Shown: piece after piece, positions 12,377 through 21,392 of the stretch
Numbering within the stretch: the first letter of the stretch is position 1
Layout: every line of letters begins with the position of its first letter
Assembly (NCBI GenBank): GCA_033297205.1
Contig: MU859142.1
Coordinates: 78,121 to 142,120 of the forward strand
Reading direction: 5' to 3'
Source of the DNA: Pseudoneurospora amorphoporcata
Taxonomy: Eukaryota > Ascomycota > Sordariomycetes > Sordariales > Sordariaceae
Length of the DNA: 64,000 nt
Notes under the pieces: model-generated
The model's database searches: none
Told to the model about the DNA's origin: nothing
The model's input: the letters and a program-made list of their open reading frames with translations, nothing else
Made by a program: the position numbers and the translations under genes

Positions 12377-12724
12377 TCATTCTATCGCCGCTACATCCCG
12401 ACCGGAAATGAAGGAGCCATAGTGACAACTTCCTGCAACTGGTACGTGGTGACTGTTTCGAAGCCTCAATCTCCTCCGGCCCCACACTCCGATCATCAGG
12501 GCAAGAGCCGCGAGCATACGCGCCTTCCCGTTCCACTCCCTCTTCAACTTGTACTTCCTCTCAAATGACCGGAGGACCCAAAACCCACCGTTACTTCCCA
12601 CAGCAACATGCTTCATGCCTCTTCCTTTCCTGGACCGGCGTCTCTTATATCCGCTGTCGCCTTTAATGGCGGATGACAGAAGGATAACCACTATCGCCCA
12701 CAACCTTCTCCGCACTCCGAACAC
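12377..12724 (-). CDS. Possible membrane ORF downstream of zinc-ribbon copy 1
   Basis: A minus-strand frame open to the stop at 12377, in the +1 frame relative to the adjacent zinc-ribbon ORF. It contains RRRLWAIVVILLSSAIK, a hydrophobic segment with basic flank that resembles RLWMIMVSVLASCLWK encoded downstream of zinc-ribbon copy 2. The related DNA is GTTGTGGGCGATAGTGGT here against GTTGTGGATGATAATGGT in the other two copies, differing mostly by transitions. The same kind of segment following each zinc-ribbon copy suggests it was part of the duplicated unit, either as a second exon or a separate small gene. No ATG or splice junction could be fixed. It may be non-coding. Confidence 0.25.
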   Translation of the reverse strand: MFGVRRRLWAIVVILLSSAIKGDSGYKRRRSRKGRGMKHVAVGSNGGFWVLRSFERKYKLKREWNGKARMLAALALMIGVWGRRRLRLRNSHHVPVAGSCHYGSFISGRDVAAIE

Positions 12725-12737
12725 GCGATGAAGTGCC

Positions 12738-12836
12738 CTAATTGCAGTCGTCGCACTTCGAATGGGTCTTGCAGAACCAGCACAGCTTCTCCAAGTCTGT
12801 GTTGTCGGTCTTGCAGTTGCAGCATTCCCAAGCCAT
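12738..12836 (-). CDS. 32-residue zinc-ribbon microprotein (copy 1)
   Basis: ATG at 12836 in a strong context (CAAAATGGC) opens a 32-codon ORF ending TAG at 12738-12740. It has four cysteine pairs or near-pairs: WECCNC, then after ten residues CWFC, then KCDDC. The pattern C-C-x-C-x10-C-x2-C-x2-H-x2-C-x2-C is a compact treble-clef/RanBP-like zinc ribbon, the same as in the two neighbouring paralogues. At the column where those copies have UAG, this one has TTG (Leu). Its own TAG directly follows the last Cys; the frame then continues 24 codons. It could be a genuine microprotein, the start of a longer recoded protein, or a relic. Selection on the cysteines cannot be tested here. Confidence 0.55.
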   Translation of the reverse strand: MAWECCNCKTDNTDLEKLCWFCKTHSKCDDCN

Positions 12837-13478
12837 TTTGATGTTTGGACACGAAACTTTTTTTCTTTTCCTTTCGTTCTTAGTGATATATGGTGGTCAC
12901 TACCGAATTGACTGGCCGGCTTTTGCCTGAGGGAGGTGTAATAAGGCTGAAATGCTCCAAGGTATCGATGCGTGCGAGATGCTTATCACGGTTGGGTAAT
13001 GGTGAGCGTACGATGAAGATGGGAAGGGATTAGGTCGTAGAAAGGAAGGGGATTTTATGGTTGATATACGTGCTCGTCGACGCCAGAGCACAGAGAGGTA
13101 TCTTTATCATCACATCATAGTTGTTAACGGTTGGAGGGGAGTGTTTCAGCCAACTGCTCGGTGGCCTCCAATCGTATTGAGAAGCGTTTACAGCTTAAAG
13201 TTTAGCTGGAGAGTCCCCCACGTATTGTTTGGACATCTCGACTTGATACCCGATGAACGGTCGCTAGAGGTATGATTGACAGAAGGATGGCCTGATAGAA
13301 GAAAAGATTGTTTCTTCAAACAACGAGCAAAGACTGCAAGAAATTTGCAGCAAGTCCGTCATAACTTGAATCATTAAAACGGCGTCAATGGGCCATGTTT
13401 GCCTACCTCGATTGATTGTGGTGTATCCACCTCTCCACCTCAAATAGCTTCCAGCTTCACATCCAATGACTTAGTTTC
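12837..13478. other. Spacer upstream of zinc-ribbon copy 1
   Basis: Contains the duplicated promoter-like block GGTTGATATA at 13059-13068 (complement carries GTATATC) and the TCAGCCAACTGCTCGG block at about 13146. No coding region seen. Confidence 0.45.
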
Positions 13479-13718
13479 CTATACACACATGTAAACACAT
13501 CGTATGTCATCCCAGTTGCCTCCTAACCACTGTGTAAAGATGCTTCCCATCACTTCAGGACCACGAAACTCCGTTTTCCACAAACATGAAGCCAACACAG
13601 ACACCATTATCATCCACAACCTGCCTTGAAACTGAACAGCCACGGGGAAAATTTTACGAATGGAAAGTACATCCCACCTGAAATCTATATATGCAGGCTC
13701 TTTAGCTAAGCCTTGCAT
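13479..13718 (-). CDS. Possible 79-residue membrane protein downstream of zinc-ribbon copy 2
   Basis: ATG at 13718 opens a 79-codon ORF on the same strand as zinc-ribbon copy 2, 120 bp after it. A hydrophobic segment RLWMIMVSVLASCLW (about residues 35-49) is preceded by a basic residue. The equivalent segment after copy 1 reads RLWAIVVILLSSAIK, and after copy 3 (about 14640-14735) it begins LWMIMV and then breaks. Shared position and residues are the only evidence for coding. It might instead be a downstream exon of the zinc-ribbon gene with an intron I could not define. Confidence 0.3.
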   Translation of the reverse strand: MQGLAKEPAYIDFRWDVLSIRKIFPVAVQFQGRLWMIMVSVLASCLWKTEFRGPEVMGSIFTQWLGGNWDDIRCVYMCV

Positions 13719-13837
13719 CAATTTTCCTCTTTAATGGCAATCTACCAAGCTACCCCTACCTTTCCAACCATGCATTTCCCCAATCATTCCTCTCCCTCGC
13801 CTCAGTTACCACTCCCTTCCCTCTTTCCACCCCCTTT

Positions 13838-14125
13838 TCATCCCCTGTTGTTCGACGTCTTCTTCTCACCACTACTAACCCACTGGCTAGGAAACCCCCT
13901 GGAGAGCAATCCTTGCCCTCTGGATGAGCTCGAAGCCACGTAAGAACCTCGGATAGAGGCAGACTGAACCGACGGGCTGCCCCAAGACGCGATCGCGGTG
14001 GACTCGCCTGACGAGTCCTTGCTGCATTTGTCGCATTTGGAATGGATCTTGCAATACCAGCACAAGTGCTCCTAGGACGAGTTGCTGGTTTGGCAGTTGC
14101 AGCAGATCCAACCGGTTTCGGGCAT
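13838..14125 (-). CDS. Zinc-ribbon protein (copy 2) with in-frame UAG at codon 18
   Basis: ATG 14125 (CCAACATGCC, A at -3) begins MPETGWICCNCQTSNSS, then TAG at 14072-14074, then EHLCWYCKIHSKCDKC and a Ser-rich tail to TGA at 13838-13840. That is 288 nt, or 95 residues if the UAG is decoded. The cysteine motif is complete only across the UAG: C-C-x-C lies before it, C-x2-C-x2-H-x2-C-x2-C after. Aligned to copy 1, the UAG sits on its Leu codon and the following Glu is shared. A conventional annotation would give a 17-residue peptide or nothing. Decoding by A-to-I editing (UAG to UGG) or readthrough is inference; a RIP or ordinary nonsense mutation is the alternative. Confidence 0.55.
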
Positions 14126-14820
14126 GTTGGCGGTGTAGTGTAGTGTCGAGAACGTGGTAATCCTTGGGTCTTAGAGCGAGATAGTATTGAAGTGTGATGG
14201 AGAAAGTGAGGAGGGAAATACTGGGTTGTACCAAAGAGATATCCACGGTTGATATACTAGATCCTCGACTCCGGAGAGGATAGCTGATGGGCATCACCAC
14301 CTTCATTACTGTCATCATGCTGGCCAACGGTGAGAAGGGGTGCGTCAGCCATTGCTCGGAGGTCAATACAATCTTCGATGGTGTCTTTGCACATAGGGTA
14401 GACCTGAATAGAGCCTTAACATTGTATTGTGTTTGACCTGCCTTGGTACTAGGTAAGGTAGTCTTGTGAATCATAGATGCGTTGACAACGGGAAACGTCC
14501 AATGCTTCAAACGAAGGGTATGGCGCAGGTAAACTGTTTTCTCAGTTTTAATCATGAAGGTGAATACGAGTTCCTGTTGCTCGAGTTAGTATGTAGGCCA
14601 GCTACTAAATCTTCATTTGATACTTATCCAGTCCCTTTGTCACTCCCAACTGAAGATGTTTCTCGTTGTTTCTGGCCTTCAACCATTCTTTTCCGATAAA
14701 TGCAACGCACCATTATCATCCACAACAGGTCTAAGGAAATATGATAGCCGTCGCCAAATATCCAACTACATAAGTTTCATGACCCATCACGACTTACCAG
14801 CATCTCCAACCACAGCATCC
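14126..14820. other. Spacer between zinc-ribbon copies 2 and 3
   Basis: Holds the promoter-like block of copy 2 (GGTTGATATA 14247-14256; TCAGCCATTGCTCGG near 14345). It also holds a broken copy of the downstream hydrophobic module at about 14640-14735, complement starting CTGTTGTGGATGATAATGG. ORFs on either strand here are not supported. Confidence 0.45.
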
Positions 14821-16239
14821 TCAAGCAAGTACGCCCCTTCCCTGCCCCCCCCCCCCCCTCACCCGCTTTCCCTTCCAATCTACATCCTCTAACTTCTGCT
14901 TCACAACCCACTCCGTCAAAATCGAGTTCCTCCCCGGCACCACCACAACAATGCCCTTCCGCTCTCTCTCCCATCTCCCGTTTTTCGTATCCCCATTCTC
15001 GCATTCACAACACTTCCCATGCCCCCTACACCCAGAACAATGGAACTCCTAGTTCAGATTCTTAGTAGCGCAGTTACAGCATTCCCAGCTTTCGTCCTTG
15101 TCGAGATAGGAATTCGAGAGGTCGAAGGTGAGGGGTATGACGCAGCGGGTGCAGTGAGAGGGGGAGGCGGAGGAAGAGGCGGGGTCTGCAGTTTTTGGGA
15201 TGGTTGATGCAGAGCCTACAGGAGATGAGGGGTTGTTGGTTCGGTATTGGTCTTGGTCTGCGTCTGGATCGGGGTCGGCTTCGATGTTAGCTGTCCATGA
15301 CATGATGAGTGAGGTCGGCGAAGGTGGTGAACGGAGGATGGGCGGGGGAGTTGGGTCTGTCTTGGGTCCGGCTATGGTTATGGCTTCGGTGCTAAATCCG
15401 GCGTCGGCTACGAGGGGAATTCCGGAGATGGCGCTGTCACTGCGGGTGTGGAAGCATTCTTCCCATGGTGTGGGCAAGTTGAATAGAGGGGATGCCGAGA
15501 TTGGGGATTCTTGTGGCTGCTCTGGTTGGCAGTAGGCGGAAAAGGCGTAGTATATCGGTTGAGACTCGCGGATGGGATGCCACTGGTGTTCGTGATCAGG
15601 GATGCTCGGGCGGTATCTTTGGTTGTATTCGTACGAATCATCGGGGTCCGAGGGTTCCACGGTAAGTGACGCTGGAGGAGATGGCGATGAGAGGTCATCC
15701 TCCTCGCAGAGTTTTGTCAAGTGGGCTGGAGAAGGCTCAAGTACTTCACTTTCAGCAGAGACAGGCGCGTTGGAGGCGGCCGATATTCCCAGATCTCGAA
15801 AACTTCGAAGAGACTCGAGACCCCGACTAATCCTTGTTGTTCCAGGTCTGTTAGTCGGAAAGATTATGGGGTTCTTTGTGGTCGTGGGCGAGACGAGCGG
15901 TTCGACAATCGGAGATGGCTTGAGCAGCGCGGTTAAGAGAGATGGCTTCGCATTTGGGGGGACCTGTTTCCTTTGTGCCGCAACGAGTCTGGTGATAGCT
16001 GATATGCCTCCTCTGGGGCGGTTGAATTCTTCTGTTGGCCGACGATGAAAACTCATTACACGAGGCAACGGGCTGCCACACGAATCCGACTCAGTGTCCT
16101 CCCAGACGTCGGTGTATCTTGGTTCTGCCACGTTAGGGCGGTTGGAGGATGAAAACATCATGATCTTTACGCGCCGTTGCGGCCGCAATTCCGCGTTCAA
16201 GATCGTGCTGTGCGTGGTTGGTGTTGACTTTGAAAGCAA
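14821..16239 (-). CDS. Large zinc-ribbon protein (copy 3) interrupted by in-frame UAG at codon 397
   Basis: The uninterrupted ORF is 15049-16239 (396 residues from ATG 16239; ATG 16161 at MMFSSSN is an alternative start). It is mostly Ser/Pro/Thr-rich and disordered, then CTRC and WECCNCATKNLN, where TAG (15049-15051) cuts the zinc ribbon in half. The same frame continues 75 codons: EFHCSGCRGHGKCCEC completes the motif, followed by a basic stretch and VVVVPGRNSILTEWVVKQKL, ending TGA at 14821-14823 after passing a C14 tract (14835-14848) in frame. The total is 1419 nt. The post-stop region looks coding, and the UAG occupies the same column as in copy 2. No intron of normal size removes it while keeping the cysteines. 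Function unknown; such fungal zinc ribbons are usually of unknown role. Confidence 0.65.
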
Positions 16240-16819
16240 GCCTCAACTCAAACATGACGACGGGTTGAAGTTGGAGGAGGAGGCGGCGGTTTCTTATACA
16301 TGGCGCGACGCATCGTATGCGCTCTTTTCCTGATGCATTTGAAATGCAGCTGTGTAGTAATCCACGTCTCAAACACACCATCTGCGAGCATAAAACGATG
16401 CAGAGTGGTCCTGGTAAATAAGCAGCACAGCTGTTCTTGGGGCAAAGTGCTGGCGTTCTGCATGTGGTAGTGCTGAGCAGAGACCACGATCAGCGAACAA
16501 TGAAATAACGGAGAAACCATGAGCATGAAAGCAGGAAACTGATAGTAAGCAAACACCAGGGACAGGTATCCTTGATTGTGAACAACAGGAAAAAAACAAG
16601 CAGCGTGATACAGGCGAAATAACTCGCCAGCCCGGACCCTTCCCATACCTAATTCCCATACCTTACGAACGCCATCATGCATCGATACTCTCCCCTAGCA
16701 TAGTTCCGTGCGGCCGGTTTCGGCTCCTTCAATAGCCCATATCCAAGTCGCATGGGGCGAGGCCGTCCTAAATGTAAACCATCGCCCTCATGGCGCCTGT
16801 GCCAGCTCGTTCCCTCTCC
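16240..16819. other. Intergenic, promoter of zinc-ribbon copy 3
   Basis: No supported coding region. ORFs at 16248-16682 (minus) overlap in several frames and lack motifs. Confidence 0.45.
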
Positions 16820-18012
16820 TCAGGTCCCGGTAACCTTGACCTCTTCTGTCCCCGCCGTTGTTTCAACACTCTTCTCAACAGAAGCCGGTCCGTTTTGCTG
16901 AACCTCCTGCTGAGTTGTCGGGGTCGTTTCCTTCTGTTGCTTCTCCGTAGCAGCCTCAGGACTAGGCGAAGAACTGCCGCTGCTAACATCGTGCACGTGT
17001 AGGACCTTGTCGACATCATGAACCAGCTGCGAGACCTCATCCTCGACCTGGCGTTTCGTCGAGCCCTTCAACTGCCTGTCGGCCTCCTCGTCTCCTACCA
17101 ACTTCCTCCACTCGGCCTCCAACTCCTCGCGCCACCCGAGCGCATCAGCCAGCTGCCGCACACCAGTGTCGCAGTCACCGAGAACGAGAACGTCATCGGG
17201 CTGGGATCCCAGAGACCCTACGCGCTCCATGTTGAACAAGACACGGGGGACTTCGACGGGGGCAAGATCGGGAAGACCGGCGAAGGGATGGACGGTTAAG
17301 CTTGTGCCGAGAACGAGCACCAGGTCAGCCTCTTCGGCCATGTGCCTCCTGTCGAAGAACAGAGAGGGAAGGTTCTCGTGGAAGAAGACAATGTCGGGCT
17401 TGACTAGACCGTTGCACTTCTCGCAGTGGGGGACCTCGGCACGGCTAACATGTTCGCGCATCTTGTCGTCGGGATACGGCATCTTGCAGTCGATGCAGCG
17501 CTGGGAAGCGAAGCTACCGTGGGCTTCGACGATCAAGTCGGCAGGGACACCGGCGCGGCGCTCTAGGCAGTCAATGTTTTGGGTGAAGAGCTGGTAGAGG
17601 AGGCCCTTGGTAGCCAGGAGGTTGATGAATACATGTGAGATGGTAGGGTGGAATTTGCCGGGGTAGAGGTCCTTGGCAAGCACGTAGAATGGCTTTGGGT
17701 TCTCCTTGAAGAAGGGCAAGCTGAAAACATCTTCGGGCTCCTCAAGTTCCAAAGCGGCCAAGTTGGCGTAGAGGCCAGTCTCGGGAGAGCGGAAGTCAGG
17801 AACTATAAACGCGAGTGAGCCAAACTTGTAGGTAACTTGAAGAGACTGAGGACAAACTTACTGCCAGCAGCAGTCGAAATACCCGCGCCCGTCAAGACAG
17901 CAACCTTTTTAGCTTTGCCCGACTTGATGTAGTCGGCGACCGCGGGCAGGCTGCGCTCTGAGAGGGTCTCAGGCTTGGTCGTTTCAGGAACGGCAGAAAA
18001 TTCTTGACCCAT
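16820..18012 (-). CDS. nst-2: Sir2/Hst2-type NAD+-dependent protein deacetylase
   Basis: Exons 17862-18012 and 16820-17802 (59-nt intron, GTAAGT...TATAG) encode 377 residues. Class I sirtuin signatures in order: GAGIST (42-47), PDFRSP (52-57), TQNIDCLERRAG (124-135), catalytic His in EAHGS (145), zinc cysteines 153, 156, 177, 180, KPDIVFFHE and GTSLTVHPFAGLP. It removes acetyl groups from Lys using NAD+, giving nicotinamide and O-acetyl-ADP-ribose. Lack of a long N-terminal domain and the compact core match Hst2/SIRT2. I chose ATG 18012 because it starts MGQEFS, a textbook N-myristoylation motif. The frame is open upstream to 18282 through a Lys/Pro-rich stretch, so a longer form is possible. 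The C-terminal tail of about 100 residues is acidic/Gln-rich. It lies next to the QPRT gene. The Neurospora symbol is my recollection of the Hst2 orthologue. Confidence 0.92.
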
Positions 18013-18938
18013 TTTCCTTCGTGGCCTCTTGGGCTTTTTGGGCTTCTTGGGTTTCTTGTTGCTTTTCCCGCCGGCGGCAAAATCGTCAAAGCCGACAAAA
18101 TCGTCGTCGTCGTTGCCGTAGTCTGTAAGTTTTCCTTTGGCGCTGAGGCCGCGATTCCCGTGTCGGCCTATCTTGACGGCTTTTTCGGCGATAAGAAATT
18201 GAGAAACGAGCAAACCGTTGATGCGTTGTAGAAACGGGTGTATTATTTTGCCTTGATTGAGTGTGAAAAGAAGCACAAACAAATGCGATGTTGTTGGTGG
18301 AAAACGTGAAGATGAGGCTCCAGCTGAGGTTACAGTGGACGTCGGGCCTGGACTTGGTTACATCATCCACTGGCCGGTTTGTCAGGTCCCGAAACGAACG
18401 ACAACACACCGACTGACCGGGGGCCCCTTATTAGCTATCGCCGTTGACCGGTCGGGTTCAGCAATCTCTGACAGCGGGAAATTGTGGGGACACGGCGCCT
18501 CTAGTCAGGGGCACAGGAGGCACAGGGCAGGCAACCACAGCCCTACCAAATGGCGAGGACTGGGCGATCCTTCTCTCGAAGGGCCAAATTTGTCACCTAC
18601 CCTGCACTTTTACGGTGCACCTCACAGGCACGGTCAATAAATCATTGTGCCACAATCCTGGATGACTGGATTGGGACAAAACTGCTATTCTAGTTACTTA
18701 AACTGGAACGCAGGACGCACCACATGTAGCATGATTACTGATCCGTTTGTCCCTGACATTTTTGTGCTGGCGTTCTTCTCCTGTTGTGTGACTCCAGTTC
18801 CACCAACCTCGTATCACCACGCACAGTGGTCGAATTGGCCTATCACAACCAGCTCATTAACGTCGGGTATAAATACATGCTTGACTCTTGAAGTATCATA
18901 CCAATCGCTCGTACACTCACACCCTGATTACATGGCTT
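18013..18938. other. Intergenic between QPRT and sirtuin
   Basis: About 0.9 kb between two minus-strand genes. The first 270 nt are open in the sirtuin frame (possible N-terminal extension or 5' UTR). Nothing else supported. Confidence 0.4.
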
Positions 18939-19916
18939 TTAGCTCGAAACCTCAGGGCCGGTGCCCTTGTCAACGTTGATCTTGAGCGAAAAGTCAACGT
19001 GCGGCACACCTTGGTGGATGGAGCTAGTCGAAAGGATATCGATATCTGATCATCTGTCAGCAACATTGATATTCGCCAAGAATAATTCGGCACACTTACC
19101 GTGGCAGATGTAGGCCTCGGCATTGTCGGCAGTCAAACCACCAGAAACCTCAAGCAAGAACTGCTTCTTGCCGGCCCACCTCTCCTTCAAGCTGCGAGCC
19201 GCTACCTTGACGCCCTCACCGGTGAAGTTGTCCAGCATGATGATGTCGGCACCAGCAGCAATCGCCTCGTCAGCCTCCTCCTCACTCTGCACCTCGACCT
19301 CGATCTTAAGGCTGAAGCCACCGGCCGCCTTGGCCGCCTTGACAGCCTCGGTAATGCTGCCGCGGCTCCACACATGGTTGTCCTTGAGCATGGTCATCGT
19401 GCTGAGGTCCATGCGGTGGGGGTCGGCTCCTCCGACGAGCATGCCGTACTTCTCGACGAGGCGGAATCCGGGCGTGGTCTTCCTAGTACCCGCCACGATG
19501 CCCCCGTACCCGGCACTGCGCAGGTTCACCAGCAGGTGTCGGCTCTGGGTGGCCACGCCGGAGCAGCGGGCCAGGATGTTGAGGGCCACGCGCTCGCCCT
19601 CGAGCAGGCCGCGCGCGGGACCGCTCACCGTCGCCAAAGCCTTCTTTCCGCCGTGGGTCTCGACGTGGCAGCCCTCGGACGCGTGCCAGTCGACGGTGCA
19701 GCCGCACTGCTTGAATACTTCGTTGAAAAAGGGCACGCCGGCCAGGATGCCCTGTGACTTGCCCCAGAGTGTGGCGGTGCGAGGCGCGTCGCCGACAACG
19801 AAACCGCCGACGTCGAATGAAGGGGTGTCCTCGGCGAGCCAGGCTGTTATTTGGGATTTCCACGAAACGGGGAGGATGTGCTCGAGGGAGCCATGGTCGA
19901 GAGCCACGTCAATCAT
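18939..19916 (-). CDS. bna6: Quinolinate phosphoribosyltransferase (nicotinate-nucleotide diphosphorylase, carboxylating)
   Basis: Exons 19100-19916 and 18939-19045 (54-nt intron, GTAAGT...GATCAG) join at CH-DIDILSTSSIH to give 307 residues. The enzyme converts quinolinate and PRPP to nicotinate mononucleotide, CO2 and PPi, the last committed step of de novo NAD+ synthesis from tryptophan. Family landmarks: N-terminal ED(T/S)PSFD, GPARGLLEGERVALNILARCSG (about 87-108), the substrate-binding AGTRKTTPGFRLVEKYG, GGADPHRMDL, the LKDNH loop, and the barrel-end motifs IMLDNF, EVSGG and DIDILSTSSIH. Length and motif order match fungal and human QPRT. There is no targeting peptide, so it is probably cytosolic. 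The neighbouring gene encodes an NAD+-consuming sirtuin on the same strand. Confident. Confidence 0.96.
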
Positions 19917-21392
19917 GATTGGCGATTCTGTTTTGGGTGCGTCGAGTCCTGAGTTTGAAATTGGTGAGCGGTCGTTTTTGGGGAGGGGATTTAAGTTGTT
20001 GGTTGCAAAAGTTATTTTGATAGAGGCAGTCCGGTCTCAGTCACAATTATGAAGAGGCCACTTAAAAAGGTGGCGGAATCAGATGAGCGCCGGTCGGTGC
20101 AGCTCCGATAATACCCGCTGCAAGGTCTTAAATGTCCGGAAGAGGTCCGAAACAGACAGTTCAGCAGTGGTCGGAAAGAGGGGTAATTTGCAAAAAGAAA
20201 ACTTGCCGGTCAATGCAGGATTTACACTTGCAGATATCGAGAATGAAGTCGTCGCGGATAGTGAACTTGAGACTATGACGTTGAATGTCCCCAGAAGGGT
20301 CCGCTGCCGGGCCGCGCAATTTCGGGGCTTCTGACGGGAAGGAGGGGTTCCTTTCTAACCCTAACCCGTGAGTGCAACCCGATCCACAAGGGTGCAGGCA
20401 ACTGCGGTGGTGGTCTGTTTGGATGTTAGCCCGGCTCTTCAAACTCATCGCATCCTCAACGTCTGATAATTCCCAAAGAGCCCAGAGTGTATATCAATAC
20501 ATCCTATCAATGATATTCCAGCATTGTACGACGGAATTGTGCTTTAGTTCTGTTTTATTAAGCGTATATCGGGCTCCGCGATGGCGATACGGTGGTCCCG
20601 CATTAATAAGCATACAGGGGGATTCAATTATCGTGCACGTTGCCTGCTGGCGAAGGGACGTGAAAATAAACCGAGAACATCACGGTCAGTGCATAATACA
20701 TTCAAGCGTTTCTCCAATGCCTTTAAGCCTCTTCTCTAGGCATTTTCTAAATCTTATAATCCCCAAGTGCTTTTGGCAGAAGTGTTTTCAAAATCGTGTA
20801 ATCCCTATCGCAGTTCTGTTACAGCCTTTCCTAGCCCAAAGGCGAAGCGTACTGGACTGTCCATGTTCGGTTTATTTTTATGCCTGTGCATCAACATCAA
20901 CATCAACAAACTTTCCTCCTCAACTCTTCCATAGCCACTCATCAACCATCCGCCCTACCACCCGTCAATCTTCTCTAAATCATACTCAACTTTGACAAGG
21001 CCTTCCGGTATTTCGTCCAATACGCAAAATACAGCGAACAAAGCTCAGACTACCATACAATGACATTCTCACCACAAAGCGTGCTCATAAAAGAGTCGAG
21101 ACAAAGATGGTGCTTCAGTCCCGGGCTAGGACAATGGATCCTGGTACTAAAAATGGGTCGAACAATGCCGCCTCGAGAACTCTCTTTCGAGATGTTCGAT
21201 TGAGGTGCCATTGTTTGATATCTACTCGGTACTCGACCGCCTTGGCCATCACCAAAGTCTGTACAGCATAAGTAGGGGTAAAGACCCCTGATGCCGTAGC
21301 CATGGTGTTCATCGAACAGCCAGCGACACTTGGATATACAAAGATCACTCTGTTTTGAGGGAAGTGAAAGAAACACACTCAGTCAGCCCAAG
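19917..21392. other. Divergent promoter region of QPRT and RCC1-like gene
   Basis: 1.5 kb without a supported gene. A CTAACCCTAACCC stretch at about 20356-20368 resembles two telomere repeats but is too short to interpret. An ORF at 20372-20995 has no domain-like features. Confidence 0.45.

Larger units (their letters stand above)
12377..16239 (-). repeat. Tandem array of three diverged zinc-ribbon units
   Basis: Three units face the minus strand. Each zinc-ribbon ORF (12738-12836, 13838-14125, and the end of 14821-16239) is followed by the motif GTTGTGGATGATAATGGT or a variant (complement of 12687-12704, 13602-13620 and 14708-14726). Two units share an upstream block: GGTTGATATA (13059-13068 and 14247-14256), then TCAGCCA...TGCTCGG about 85-100 bp further upstream (13146 and 14345). 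Coding columns align without gaps through the cysteine motif. Many differences in the non-coding parts are C/T and G/A, compatible with mild RIP or ordinary drift. Order and orientation fit old tandem duplication. Confidence 0.65.

Noticed and set aside
12308..12568. Plus-strand ORF opposite the hydrophobic segment of unit 1
   Set aside because: No start context, motif or splice support.
15040..15085. Splicing as an explanation for the UAG in zinc-ribbon copy 3
   Set aside because: The only usable sites (GTAACT to CTGAACTAG) would give an intron of about 30 nt and delete a zinc-ligand cysteine.
16248..16682. 144-codon minus ORF between zinc-ribbon copy 3 and the sirtuin
   Set aside because: Overlapping ORFs in two frames, no domain; lies in the promoter of copy 3.
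20356..20368. Interstitial telomere-like CTAACCCTAACCC
   Set aside because: Only two repeats; expected by chance in 64 kb.
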